A stretch of 64,000 bases of DNA from Echinicola vietnamensis DSM 17526. Lineage in GTDB: Bacteria > Bacteroidota > Bacteroidia > Cytophagales > Cyclobacteriaceae. Location: positions 566,001 through 630,000 of the forward strand of contig NC_019904.1 in assembly GCF_000325705.1 (NCBI RefSeq), in the 5' to 3' direction. The notes under the pieces are model-generated. The model ran no database searches. It was not told the origin of the DNA and was given only the letters and a program-made list of their open reading frames with translations. The stretch's first letter is position 1. Every line of letters begins with the position of its first letter. Shown piece by piece: positions 45,042 to 55,094 of this stretch. The translations under genes and the position numbers were made by a program.

Positions 45042-47243
45042 TCACCAATTCAGCTTTACGTGGACTCCTTCAGGGCTGTTTTCAAAACCCAGGAAACAGG
45101 TCTTGCTGCTTTCATCCCAAGAGTTCTCTGCCATCACCGCATCTCCATTTACTCTCGTAATCTCGATGGAATTCGCTTTTTCTGGTAGAAGAACCCTCAT
45201 CACATTGGTGGTGTTCAGGGGGCTTTTGGCAACGAATGAATAACTGTTTTTGGTCACTTCCTCATCATAAACCCTGGCAGCGGTGGCCAAAACCTGTGGC
45301 TCTTGTGGATTCGTGACACTTTCGATATTGTACAAGAAGGATTGCTCCCCAGGCTTCACCCGTTTTTCCTTCAAAACAGGAATCTCTGGATCAAATAGGT
45401 CAATGAATTTACCCTTGACGATATAAGGAGAAGTGTCTTCATTTTCATCGACAACAGAAATGATCTCGTATGCCCCTCTTGAAAGGGAAAAGTGGTTTTT
45501 AAATATGAGTTTTTCGGAGATGGGAGCTGCTCCATAAAGCGTTTTGATGGTGTTCACAAACTCCAAATCGCTGTTTTCTTCTAGTACAAATTCCTTCGGA
45601 TCAGTACGCATGATGACTACTTTGCCCTTACCAAAGGAAAACTCCCCGGCTTCAAAAGGTGCTTTTAGTCCCATTTTCAAAAATAGATCCTCTGAGGGAG
45701 CGTTGAACGTATTACCATCTGTGTTCCACCATTCCCGAACCCCCTGAAATGCATCTTTATCCCTACCACAATAGACCAAAACGCCTCCCTTTTTGACCCA
45801 TTCGGCGATATGGCCATGGCCATCTTCACTCATCGGCTTCATATTGGAATAGGACATGACAAGGATTTTCAGGTCTTTCCAAGTTCGCTTAAAGGACACA
45901 TTTTCTATATGAACGGTCTTCACTGGCACACCGCGCTTGAGCAGTGGCATGGTCTGTCCATAAAAATTTGACAACTGTGGATCATCATACCCCTGATGAG
46001 TAGGAAAACACTGAAACATGAGGGAATTGGACATCAAAACCCCGATCCCTTGCGACCCGCTCACTTTATTGTCTGAATGGGGCATATCATTCAGTGTATT
46101 GACCATCACCTGCATTTGAGTGGAATAAAAACGTGGAATTAGCGCTTTCTCTTCACTATCTGCACTCGTCCTGTAAAGTCCTTCATAGATCCGGTCAGGC
46201 CAGGGCATCACTTCATAGTTTGCGACCATGGGATACAGCAACTGTGCCGCAAAAGTGGCTTGGTAATTTTTCTTATAATCAGCCCAGTCCCTAGGCCAAT
46301 CTTCTATCGGATCGGTCAGAAAATACATTTTCCTGTCCGTCGGAGCGGTCATCGACTCCATGGAGCCGTACTCCAGAAAAGCCGTTTCGAACACACGCTC
46401 CTTTGCCAAGCCATTATAATAATTGGGCTCTCGCGAGGTGCCCGTCCATACCTGCGCAATATAACCGTCCACACTGGGCAAGGATGCGAGACTAGCCTCA
46501 GGACTGACAATCATCCATTGGGAATAATTCACTAAAGAATGTGTGGGTACGTAACACCTCACCTCCATACCTTTGCTCTTGCCATATTCCTTTGCAAAGG
46601 AAAAACACTCCTCCACTGCCCTGTAATACAAGTGATATTTTAGTTTATTGGCCAAATAGGTATTTTCCGCAGATTCATGCTGTGGCCTCCAGTCAAAGCC
46701 GTAATAAGCTTCCCACTCTCTTTTGAAAGCCTCACTATAACCAGCCTTGGCCCAAAACTCAGGTTCTTCAAGGTAAATGGCATCAATCCCTACATCAATG
46801 ACCCGTTTGATTACCTTTTCCTTCAAATATTTGATAAAATTTTGAGTTGGCACAATGTACGGAACCATATGTCCATGCCAAAGTGTATCACCCTTTTCGG
46901 TGACTTGCCCTTCATCCAAGTGCCACTCTCCGTCCCATTCACCTGTAAAATAGTCCTGATATTCGCCCCAAGCGATCCCAGTCATAAAATGGGTCGTGTA
47001 TCCTTTATCCCGCCAAGTCTGGACACGCTCCTCGAACGTCATATCAGCCTTTCCATGATGGTCTTTCACACTGTAAACGATCGCCACATCTGCACGGACA
47101 TCCGTCACTGGCTTCCAAGGGTTGGATGTTTGAAATGCTGTTTTTTCCTTTGGTGTTTCCTGAATGTGCTCCCTTTGGGAAGGCTTGGTACAAGCCAAAA
47201 GGAGTAGAAAAGGTATCGCATAGATTAGAACAGTCTTTTGCAT
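45042..47243 (-). CDS. TIM-barrel glycoside-hydrolase-like lipoprotein, unassigned family
   Basis: 733-residue lipoprotein (LLLACTKPS, Cys18). The first 400 residues read as a (beta/alpha)8 barrel like clan-A hydrolases (GIDAIYLEEPEFWAKAGYSE with two Glu; FLTDPIEDWPRDWADYKK). The middle (IGVLMSNSLMF through GGVLVYCGRDKDAF) resembles the GATase-like trimerisation domain of GH42 beta-galactosidases, and C-terminal beta domains follow. I cannot assign a CAZy family. Last in the GH76 PUL, separated from DUF3823 by a hairpin-T-run. Confidence 0.6.
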   Translation of the reverse strand: MQKTVLIYAIPFLLLLACTKPSQREHIQETPKEKTAFQTSNPWKPVTDVRADVAIVYSVKDHHGKADMTFEERVQTWRDKGYTTHFMTGIAWGEYQDYFTGEWDGEWHLDEGQVTEKGDTLWHGHMVPYIVPTQNFIKYLKEKVIKRVIDVGIDAIYLEEPEFWAKAGYSEAFKREWEAYYGFDWRPQHESAENTYLANKLKYHLYYRAVEECFSFAKEYGKSKGMEVRCYVPTHSLVNYSQWMIVSPEASLASLPSVDGYIAQVWTGTSREPNYYNGLAKERVFETAFLEYGSMESMTAPTDRKMYFLTDPIEDWPRDWADYKKNYQATFAAQLLYPMVANYEVMPWPDRIYEGLYRTSADSEEKALIPRFYSTQMQVMVNTLNDMPHSDNKVSGSQGIGVLMSNSLMFQCFPTHQGYDDPQLSNFYGQTMPLLKRGVPVKTVHIENVSFKRTWKDLKILVMSYSNMKPMSEDGHGHIAEWVKKGGVLVYCGRDKDAFQGVREWWNTDGNTFNAPSEDLFLKMGLKAPFEAGEFSFGKGKVVIMRTDPKEFVLEENSDLEFVNTIKTLYGAAPISEKLIFKNHFSLSRGAYEIISVVDENEDTSPYIVKGKFIDLFDPEIPVLKEKRVKPGEQSFLYNIESVTNPQEPQVLATAARVYDEEVTKNSYSFVAKSPLNTTNVMRVLLPEKANSIEITRVNGDAVMAENSWDESSKTCFLGFENSPEGVHVKLNW

Positions 47244-47269
47244 GGGTTTAATGTTTCTAAAGTGAAGCT

Positions 47270-47299
47270 AAAAAATGGGGACACTAATCATGCCCCCAT
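47270..47299 (-). terminator. Hairpin-T-run between DUF3823 and the TIM-barrel gene
   Basis: Minus strand: ATGGGG (47299-47294) pairs with CCCCAT (47280-47275), followed by about five T. It would attenuate read-through from the SusCD-DUF3823 genes. Confidence 0.6.
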
Positions 47300-47316
47300 A
47301 AATAAAGTCAATGTAC

Positions 47317-48129
47317 TCAATAAATCAACACTTGGCGCGGTTCGTTATAGTTCCATCGTCTGGTACCGCTTCCCCTAGGGGTATCAAAGTTAATTCTGGC
47401 AGCAGCCCTGACAAAGACCATTCGGCCCTCGGGAATGGTGCCATTTGATTCGATCGTGATGGTCTCACCCAGCATGGAGTTAAAGGAAGATCCCGAAAAT
47501 TCCAATTGACTAGACCAACGTTCATCTCTGGCTCGGTAGCCCACTGTAGACGAGTAGCTTACAAACAGCTGGATGTCGGTCACATTCTGAAAACTGGCAC
47601 TATATCCACCCATGGGTTCGATTTTAGCACGAAACTCTTCCTCAGACACTCCACGTGTCACGCGCACCTGCGCCCTTACCTTTCCGTTGATCACCTCTGG
47701 CTCACTGACCCATTCCACTCTCAGAAACGGCTGTACTTCAAAGGTAACATTGGTTACACCCTTAATGTCCACAGTCTGTGTTTCATCTGCAAGCGGTACC
47801 CCACGCTCATCCTCACGGATAAGTGGAATAAACGGCCCGTCAAGGCGCACATTATAATTCCCTGCAAACAACTTTGTGTTTTGGAATGTCCCGTCAGGCA
47901 TGCAAAAGAAATCAGGATTTGGGGAGACATTATCCCCCCAGCTCAACTCGGTCAGCCTGACACGTATTCCTTCGCTTCCCTGATCAGTTAGCACTAGCTC
48001 TCCAGTCTCTATATCCACCACTTCTCCCTGAAGTGTTTCTGCAGGCAGTTCATAGTTATCCAGCTCAAACATGCTGCAAGAACTAAGTGAAAACAGCCCA
48101 GCTAGGATTAGGTATGCTATTTTTTTCAT
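47317..48129 (-). CDS. DUF3823 surface lipoprotein of the GH76 PUL
   Basis: 270-residue lipoprotein (LSSCSMFELDN, Cys18). DUF3823 features: an N-terminal CPD-like domain (LQGEVVDIETGELVLTDQGS; DGTFQNTKLFAGNYNVRLDG) and a second beta domain ending with a basic strand RRWNYNEPRQVLIY. Same position after SusD as in the arabinan PUL, so likely a surface glycan-binding protein. It starts 30 bp after the SusD stop. Confidence 0.8.
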   Translation of the reverse strand: MKKIAYLILAGLFSLSSCSMFELDNYELPAETLQGEVVDIETGELVLTDQGSEGIRVRLTELSWGDNVSPNPDFFCMPDGTFQNTKLFAGNYNVRLDGPFIPLIREDERGVPLADETQTVDIKGVTNVTFEVQPFLRVEWVSEPEVINGKVRAQVRVTRGVSEEEFRAKIEPMGGYSASFQNVTDIQLFVSYSSTVGYRARDERWSSQLEFSGSSFNSMLGETITIESNGTIPEGRMVFVRAAARINFDTPRGSGTRRWNYNEPRQVLIY

Positions 48130-48159
48130 CGTTTAAAATTCTAGGTTATTGATAATAAT

Positions 48160-50217
48160 TTATCTATTGGGTTGTTGATCGATTACCGGACTCTTGGAAA
48201 CCTCTCCACCAGGAATCGCAAAATAGTAGTCGATGATATTGTATTCGAAAGTCTTCAAACTCACCCACTGGAAACGGGCGTCAAAGAAATATTGGCCACT
48301 CTCAGTGGACAGGAATGGATAGATTCCCCTAAAGCGATAGCGGGAATTCATGCTGAAGTCCTCCTTATCGCGAGTTTCACCCCAGAAACCGTCCCTTTGC
48401 TCATAATGCTGAACCCTCCATCGGCGTAGGTCCCACTTGGTCTTGTGCTCCAAGGCAAGCTCCTTTCTGCGCTCTTTTCGGACAATATTACGGCTTGAAA
48501 TATCTGAAGAAAGCACCCCGGAAAGCAAACTCGCTCCTGCACGCTCACGGATATCATTGATCCCATTAGTGGCTACTTGGAGCATATCCGATCCATCTGG
48601 AGATACTTCCCCGGCAAGCCCCAACTCCACGGCCGCTTCCGCCGCATTTAGCAGCACATCAGCATACCTCATCAATACGAAATGTTGGTCAGACCTTCCT
48701 TCACCTGCCTCAAAAGAAGGATCTGGATTCAGCCACTTACGACCGTATAATCCAGTCAAGGAGCTTTCTCCATTGTTATAAAAAGGACCATTGGCACCAG
48801 CTGCAGTGATCTGTTCCCCCTGAAAAGTAACCAGTTCTTGACTTCCGCCCTCCCTAGCACTGAGGAAAAGTTCTTTTGGTGCCTGCGTATAAAGTGGCAA
48901 TTGCTGATAGCGGCTTTCTGCTGTAGCGTACGAATAATCGCTGAACAATGGCTTCACCGGTTCAGAACCTGTGTATACTCCTGCCCGAATTTCGATTTCC
49001 TGATTTTTGAAAACATCCCCAGGGAAAATGACATAGGCACGAAGACGTGGTTCGGCATCTTTAAAGAAATCCAAAGGTGAATCATACATCAAGTAATCTC
49101 CTTCCGTATTGGTGGAGCCGGTGGTCACCTTGATCGTTCCGTCGGGATACCGTTCAAAGCCCTCAAACAACTCGATAAAATCCAACGTTGGACAAGTACC
49201 TGATGCCAATGGAGCTTTGAAAATAAAAGGTGCACTGTAAGCATCATAACCATGGGTCGCCACAGGAAAATCATATTCTTTTACATAGATATTCTCTGGG
49301 CTAGTAGGATCACTAAACATGTCCACCATATTTTGGTATTGTGCCTCAGGATCATCTGCGGCCCATTTTCTTTTGTATAGGGAATAACGGCCACTATTGA
49401 TCACCTCATTAGCGGCAGCATAAGCCTCACTGAAATACCTGACAGATGCTGCTTGAGCGGTTTCATCAGAAAAACCGATAACCCTGACCCCTGTTTTCAA
49501 CCCCGTACCGGTAAGTCTTCCCGGTACGGTTTCATTGTATTTTGCCACAGAGCCTGCATAAAGCATGTCCTGGGATTTAAAAGAAAGAGCTACGTATTTA
49601 TTGGAATAACCGGGCTTAGGACTGGCCGGCTGTAGTAATTCGATGGCCCTGTCATAATCTGCCAATACCTGATCCCATGTTTCTTCTTCCGAAGAACGTG
49701 GGATTTCCAATGATTCTCCATCACCTGGATAACGTAACACCTCTGTCACCAAAGGCACTCCGCCGAATCGTTTTGCCATAGCCGAAAACACAAAGGCCCG
49801 GACGAAATAGGCTTCACCCAAATAATGGTTATAGGTTACCTCTGGAAAGGCATCCGCATATTCTGGTAACTTTTCCAATAGGTAATTGGCTTCTCTCAAT
49901 AGACCAAACGCCATTCCCCAATATGGGGTTCTTTCACCCGTATAAGCCGAACAGATTCCGTCTCGGTTTAATGCTTCGCCTGTTCCTTCAATCCCCAAAG
50001 AACCCAGCCATGAGTTGTATTCTACACCCCACTGAGCCATGTACTTAAAATCCTCAAAGGGCATCTTGCTGTACATTCCGGCGATGTACACGTCCATACC
50101 GGATTCACTGGTCATGAGTGTCTCGTCCCCGATGACATTGGGAGGAGGCACATCCAAGTCTGTACAGCTAGAAATGTACAATAAGCTGAACAGTATTAAT
50201 ATGATTCTTATTTTCAT
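48160..50217 (-). CDS. SusD/RagB-family glycan-binding lipoprotein, GH76 PUL
   Basis: 685-residue lipoprotein; YISSCTDLDVPPP marks the lipobox. Signature LGEAYFVRAFVFSAMAKRFG and the C-terminal RagB part RERAGASLLSG and RKERRKELALEHKTKWDLRR are clear. The start at 50217 (MKIRIIL) is chosen, as the 41 residues before it are leader text with no signal character. There are 132 bp between SusC and this start, more than in the first PUL. Confidence 0.93.
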   Translation of the reverse strand: MKIRIILILFSLLYISSCTDLDVPPPNVIGDETLMTSESGMDVYIAGMYSKMPFEDFKYMAQWGVEYNSWLGSLGIEGTGEALNRDGICSAYTGERTPYWGMAFGLLREANYLLEKLPEYADAFPEVTYNHYLGEAYFVRAFVFSAMAKRFGGVPLVTEVLRYPGDGESLEIPRSSEEETWDQVLADYDRAIELLQPASPKPGYSNKYVALSFKSQDMLYAGSVAKYNETVPGRLTGTGLKTGVRVIGFSDETAQAASVRYFSEAYAAANEVINSGRYSLYKRKWAADDPEAQYQNMVDMFSDPTSPENIYVKEYDFPVATHGYDAYSAPFIFKAPLASGTCPTLDFIELFEGFERYPDGTIKVTTGSTNTEGDYLMYDSPLDFFKDAEPRLRAYVIFPGDVFKNQEIEIRAGVYTGSEPVKPLFSDYSYATAESRYQQLPLYTQAPKELFLSAREGGSQELVTFQGEQITAAGANGPFYNNGESSLTGLYGRKWLNPDPSFEAGEGRSDQHFVLMRYADVLLNAAEAAVELGLAGEVSPDGSDMLQVATNGINDIRERAGASLLSGVLSSDISSRNIVRKERRKELALEHKTKWDLRRWRVQHYEQRDGFWGETRDKEDFSMNSRYRFRGIYPFLSTESGQYFFDARFQWVSLKTFEYNIIDYYFAIPGGEVSKSPVIDQQPNR

Positions 50218-50349
50218 ATGATTATAATTATTCTTGTGGCCATATGGAATCTCGCGTGATAAATAATCATTGCTGTGTCTAACATGCTTTGTGATGCTCG
50301 ATTTCATGATGTAATTCATTTTAATGTTCCAATATCTCATCTAGCTGTT

Positions 50350-53300
50350 TTAAAATGATGCCGTCACTCCTAGTGTATAGGTTTTAGTCAACGGATACAA
50401 TCTTCCCAGCGCATCCCCAGGATGCTCTGGGTCCACAAATTTCACCCCTGTAAATGTCAAGAGGTTATAGGCATTGGCATAGAATCGGATATTGGTAGAA
50501 GCACTCCTCCTTAGCCTTAGGGTATAGCCAATCTCGATACTTTTGAGCCGCAAGTAATCTGTACTTACCCGGTTAAATTCAGAATTCCCAAAGGGATAAT
50601 TTCCTGTATAACCGTAATATCCACTGATCCATTCTGTTTCAGGATCGTAAGGATCTGCCAAAGGATCCACGGGATGCCAGCGATCCAGATACTGCTCCAA
50701 AGCACCCCCACCATTACTGCCCCAAATGGAGTACAATGGCTCTTGGTACTGCATAGAGCCCAATGCAGAACCTTGCAGCAGGACGCTCATATCAAAATCC
50801 TTATACGTAGCGTCAAGTGCCAAACTATAATTTAACCAAGGGGTTTGGTCATAGGCGAAGGGATGCTGGTCTAGGCCATTGATCTCTCCATCGCCATTCC
50901 AATCCTCGTACTTGTAATCACCAGGCAAGACTCCCCTATCCTTATAGATGTCATACGACCAGATGTCCTCCCAGTCGGTATATCGTCCTGCTGACACATA
51001 GCCAAACTGCACACCTTGATAGCGGTTGGTCAGGTTATCATTTCGCCAACGGTCGTAGGAATTTCCGTAAGGTCCTTTTTCAGCAGCAATCAAGTGCTGT
51101 CTACGGGTAATCGTAGCAATTCCTTTCACTCCATAGGATACTTCACCGATCTTATTTCGATGGGACAGTTCGAGGTCTATTCCGAACTGACGGTCACTAT
51201 TTGTGTTTTCCCTAGGTGCGCCTGTACCCACTACAGAAGGCACATCACCCGATCTAGTGGAAAACAAGCCCTCTCTACGACGGTCAAAATAATCAAGGGA
51301 AAAGCCGAATTTGCCCATCCAAGCTTCAAAATCCACCCCTACGTTAAATGTCTTAGCAGTCCACCAGGTGATGTTCTCATTTGGAACTACGACAGATGCC
51401 CCGTACACAAACTCTCCGTTTAGCATATAGCCAGGAGCATACTGATTATAATATCCCTGTTGGGCATTGCCACTGGTAGCAGGATAGATATATCCGGGAT
51501 ACCAATCATAGGCAAGGGAACCATCATCGGCTGTCATTCCATAACTGGCCCTGAATTTAAGTTGGTCCACGAAAGACAATGCTGAAACGGATTTAAAGAA
51601 AGGTTCCTCGGATAGTCGCCACCCTATCGAACCAGAGGGGAACCAGCCCCAACGGTTGGTTTCGACAAATTTGGAAGATCCATCATAGCGGAACTGCACT
51701 TCGGCAATGTACCTTTCACCATAGGCATAATTAACCCGACCAAACATGGCGGAGTTAGAGATCTCATACAGGTCACCGGAACCGCCCTGCATGCCACCTT
51801 GCTGGTTTTCATTCATGCCACCCACGAGGTATTCCATGGCAAAGGCCAGGTCGCGTTGGGCATAAAAGTTATCTCCTTTCCGATTTTGGGTTTCAAAGCC
51901 CAAAAGTCCCGAAACGGCATGAACCTTATCGAAGGTTCGTTTATAATTGATCAGGAACTGGCCCAAAAACTGCTGTCTGCTGTATAACTCTCTTCTTATC
52001 TGATTAGGGGAACTATTATTATAGAGCTTTGACACATAGGAGTCTTCTACAGGATCATACATGTACTGATAATATTCCCTCCGATAAATATCATTATCAT
52101 CTCCACGATAGTCGAAACTCACGAGTCCTTTTGCGGACAATCCTTCCAGATCACTGGAAACCGTACCAAAATCAAATTCCAGTGATGCTGAAGACTGAAA
52201 GTACTTTTGCTTGTATTTTCTATGTCCGGAGACATCAGCCCTCATCATGGCAATGGTATTCTGCTCTAAGTCCAGCCCTTCATAGTTCAACATGGTATTT
52301 TCTGGATCTGCATAAGCAGGAAAGAGCACCCCTTGTCTCCAGTAATTCCGAATGATATCCACTGCACTGGAATACGGTGAATTTCGCTGATCGGCGACTC
52401 CGCTGAGGTTCAGGTTAAAGTCCAACCCCTTGGTGATTTCCGTAGTGATATTAGACCTAAGGTTGATTTTGTTGTAATTCATATCACCGGATTTGAAAAT
52501 TCCCTCTTGATACATGTATCCTCCGGCGATATAGTACTGGGTCTTCTCCGTTCCTCCTGAGATACTGATATCATGCTGGCTTTGTGGAGCATAATCACTG
52601 ACCAGTAAGGCATTCCAATCCGTCGTGCGCCGGCGTCCTGTTCGGAAAGCTTCGAAATCATCATCCTGATAAATCAGGTTTCCCCCATTGATATTGTTCA
52701 TGGCCATTTCGTTGTAAAGGGTCATGGTCTCGTAGGGGTCCGCAAGCGCGGGGAATCCAGATGGGCTCTGCAAGGTATAAGAACCATTATAGGTAACCTT
52801 AGCTTTTCCACTGTCACTTCCTCTTTTGGTGGTGACGAGCACCACGCCATTTGCGGCCCGTGCACCATATATGGCTGCCGAAGCATCCTTCAGCACTGAC
52901 ACCTCGTCGATATCTGTCGGATTGAGACGCTGAAAATCAGCCATGGTTCGTTGGATACCATCGATCACAATCAACGGGGCCCCTAACCCGCGAATATCAA
53001 ATGAAGCATTAAACGTACCCGGTTCAGCACTTTTTTGCCAGACACGTACCCCAGCTATCCTACCGGTAAGCATATTCTGTGGGTTTTCATTCTTGGTTCG
53101 AAGCATTTCGTCACCTTTAATATTGGCCACAGAGCCTGTCATGGTCACTTTCTCCTGCATGCCATATCCCACGACGACGACCTCTCCCAATTGCTGGGTA
53201 TCCGGCATCATCTTTACTTCGATCACTGATCGTGTTCCCACTTTGACATTTTGGGTAACGTATCCAATAAATGAAAATGTCAACACTGTATCATCATCAG

Positions 53301-53577
53301 GCACAGTCAAGGTATAGTTCCCATCAAGGTCCGTGGTCGTTCCTGATAAGGTACCCTTTAGCAATACATTCACTCCCGGCATAGGAGTACCGTCTTCTGC
53401 TACTACCGTTCCAGAAACGGTTTTATCTTCCTCCTGTACCTTCTGATCATCCACAAGAGCATGAACAGAAGCTAATACTGAAGCATGAACAGGAGCATTG
53501 CCAAAGTACAGTAAAGCGGCTCCCATTAAGGAATACTTCATCAGCCCTGTGGAAAATTGCTTATATATCTTTTGCAT
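50350..53577 (-). CDS. SusC/RagA-family TonB-dependent transporter, GH76 PUL
   Basis: 1075-residue outer-membrane importer: signal peptide, CPD-like domain (VSGTVVAEDGTPMPGVNVLL, about 53-125), TonB-box region LGEVVVVGYGMQEKV, plug (DIRGLGAPLIVIDGIQRTMA; VSVLKDASAAIYGARAANGV) and barrel ending in Phe (TYTLGVTASF). It follows the GH76 gene by 55 bp, so it is internal to the operon, unlike the first PUL where SusC is first. Confidence 0.95.
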   Translation of the reverse strand: MQKIYKQFSTGLMKYSLMGAALLYFGNAPVHASVLASVHALVDDQKVQEEDKTVSGTVVAEDGTPMPGVNVLLKGTLSGTTTDLDGNYTLTVPDDDTVLTFSFIGYVTQNVKVGTRSVIEVKMMPDTQQLGEVVVVGYGMQEKVTMTGSVANIKGDEMLRTKNENPQNMLTGRIAGVRVWQKSAEPGTFNASFDIRGLGAPLIVIDGIQRTMADFQRLNPTDIDEVSVLKDASAAIYGARAANGVVLVTTKRGSDSGKAKVTYNGSYTLQSPSGFPALADPYETMTLYNEMAMNNINGGNLIYQDDDFEAFRTGRRRTTDWNALLVSDYAPQSQHDISISGGTEKTQYYIAGGYMYQEGIFKSGDMNYNKINLRSNITTEITKGLDFNLNLSGVADQRNSPYSSAVDIIRNYWRQGVLFPAYADPENTMLNYEGLDLEQNTIAMMRADVSGHRKYKQKYFQSSASLEFDFGTVSSDLEGLSAKGLVSFDYRGDDNDIYRREYYQYMYDPVEDSYVSKLYNNSSPNQIRRELYSRQQFLGQFLINYKRTFDKVHAVSGLLGFETQNRKGDNFYAQRDLAFAMEYLVGGMNENQQGGMQGGSGDLYEISNSAMFGRVNYAYGERYIAEVQFRYDGSSKFVETNRWGWFPSGSIGWRLSEEPFFKSVSALSFVDQLKFRASYGMTADDGSLAYDWYPGYIYPATSGNAQQGYYNQYAPGYMLNGEFVYGASVVVPNENITWWTAKTFNVGVDFEAWMGKFGFSLDYFDRRREGLFSTRSGDVPSVVGTGAPRENTNSDRQFGIDLELSHRNKIGEVSYGVKGIATITRRQHLIAAEKGPYGNSYDRWRNDNLTNRYQGVQFGYVSAGRYTDWEDIWSYDIYKDRGVLPGDYKYEDWNGDGEINGLDQHPFAYDQTPWLNYSLALDATYKDFDMSVLLQGSALGSMQYQEPLYSIWGSNGGGALEQYLDRWHPVDPLADPYDPETEWISGYYGYTGNYPFGNSEFNRVSTDYLRLKSIEIGYTLRLRRSASTNIRFYANAYNLLTFTGVKFVDPEHPGDALGRLYPLTKTYTLGVTASF

Positions 53578-53632
53578 AAATTTTAGGCTATTTTGTTTTT
53601 ATCATTGTCGTTAAAGATACTTTCCATCTTTA

Positions 53633-55078
53633 TCACTTGGTCAGCTCATAGCGTGACAACACGGCATATTCTGCTGCAAATGCGAAATTGAACATCCCCT
53701 CTGTCCTGTTATTATTGTCGGTCAGGCTCCAGCCTACCAGTAAATTGGTCGGTAAAAATCCCTCATGGAGAAAATTATCGTAGCCATAATCCAAGTTTTG
53801 CTGGAAAGTACCGATGTACTCCGAGGCAGCTCCATAGAATGGGTGAACATCTACATAGCCGCGCATCAATACCCCATTGAACCAGTTATTAAAGCCGCTG
53901 ATATCGTAACTGTAATACCCTTCATGGGATTGGTCAGGTTTTGCGAAATATTGGAAACTATCGTCAGAAAGCCCCTTAACATCCTGAAGATAAACTTCGT
54001 CGTTTGTCGTTCTGTATAAGTCTGCCGCTCCCGACAGCATGGTACCGGAGTTATAGGAAATGGCAGGCCCCACCCGATCCTGGCAAGTGATGCCCTTACG
54101 GTACTCTGTGCCGTTGACAGTCTCCGTTTGTGGATTTCCAGGAGAACAACCACCTCTCATATCATCATAGACGCCATCAGACCTCAGGAGACGATCCTTT
54201 TGCCAATTGTATACTTTCTGCGCAAAATCTGCATAGTAATCACTTTTGTTCACCTGCATGGTCTTCCTGGTCTGCTTGTCGTCAGCATCGATGTACCGGT
54301 AAGTGATCTCATCACTTTTACCTTCATAGATTTCATGCAGCCACACCAGTGGACTTACCATAGGACCATTGCTGCATGCATGCTTGGTCACATAGCCTGG
54401 CCCCCAAGTGATACCGCCTCGTTCAGTTCCATCAGGATTTCGAGTACTGTCCCATCCATCCAAAACATAGGCTGTCAGGTATTCTGCTTTTTCCAAATAG
54501 GCAGCTTCCCCGGTGATCTTGTAGGATTCCAATAATTCCCGAACAAGCCACATCTGGTCATCATACACATTCTCTATTCCGGCGACATTGGCTGTTCCCT
54601 TAGCATTGCCCCGGTTTACACCATATACTGACCATTCTTTGGTTTGGGTATAGGATACCAGTTCAAAAGTTCCCAAGTAATAGTCTGCGTTTTCGTACAG
54701 TTGTCCCAACAGCTCAGCGTACTTTTCAAAATGCTCGTCATAGAGTGCCGCATTTCCATGTTCTTTATGAGCCTGGAGTCCGTGCAAGACAGCATTAACG
54801 GCTTCTATGGCTGCCGTGTACATCCACACGCTACCGGTTTCATCAGAACGGACCCCCGTAAAAGGATTATAATACCTAGCCATGGCCATGCCTGTCCCTG
54901 TAAAATGGGCAGACACAGCGTTATCGGTCAATTCCATTGCCCTGAGGATATTCTGTTCCGCAAGGCTAACCTCCTCGGGAGGGCTATTTGGTTCTGGGTC
55001 AGATGAACTTTCACTACATGCCACGAATAGTAGCATAACGAAACTCATAATTGTGATCATCATTCGGTTTTGTATCAT
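53633..55078 (-). CDS. GH76 lipoprotein (endo-alpha-1,6-mannanase family)
   Basis: 481-residue lipoprotein (LLFVACSESSSD, Cys21, with acidic residues nearby). GH76 (alpha/alpha)6 barrel with the paired catalytic aspartates Asp173-Asp174 in ENVYDDQMWLVRELL, and WGPGYVTKHACSNG and GPAISYNSGTMLSGA further on. Characterised members cut alpha-1,6-mannan backbones of yeast-type mannan. As a surface lipoprotein ahead of SusCD it would make oligosaccharides for import. Some Bacteroidota GH76 proteins are uncharacterised, so the substrate is inferred. Confidence 0.88.
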   Translation of the reverse strand: MIQNRMMITIMSFVMLLFVACSESSSDPEPNSPPEEVSLAEQNILRAMELTDNAVSAHFTGTGMAMARYYNPFTGVRSDETGSVWMYTAAIEAVNAVLHGLQAHKEHGNAALYDEHFEKYAELLGQLYENADYYLGTFELVSYTQTKEWSVYGVNRGNAKGTANVAGIENVYDDQMWLVRELLESYKITGEAAYLEKAEYLTAYVLDGWDSTRNPDGTERGGITWGPGYVTKHACSNGPMVSPLVWLHEIYEGKSDEITYRYIDADDKQTRKTMQVNKSDYYADFAQKVYNWQKDRLLRSDGVYDDMRGGCSPGNPQTETVNGTEYRKGITCQDRVGPAISYNSGTMLSGAADLYRTTNDEVYLQDVKGLSDDSFQYFAKPDQSHEGYYSYDISGFNNWFNGVLMRGYVDVHPFYGAASEYIGTFQQNLDYGYDNFLHEGFLPTNLLVGWSLTDNNNRTEGMFNFAFAAEYAVLSRYELTK

Positions 55079-55094
55079 GTTTAGGTTTATTGAA

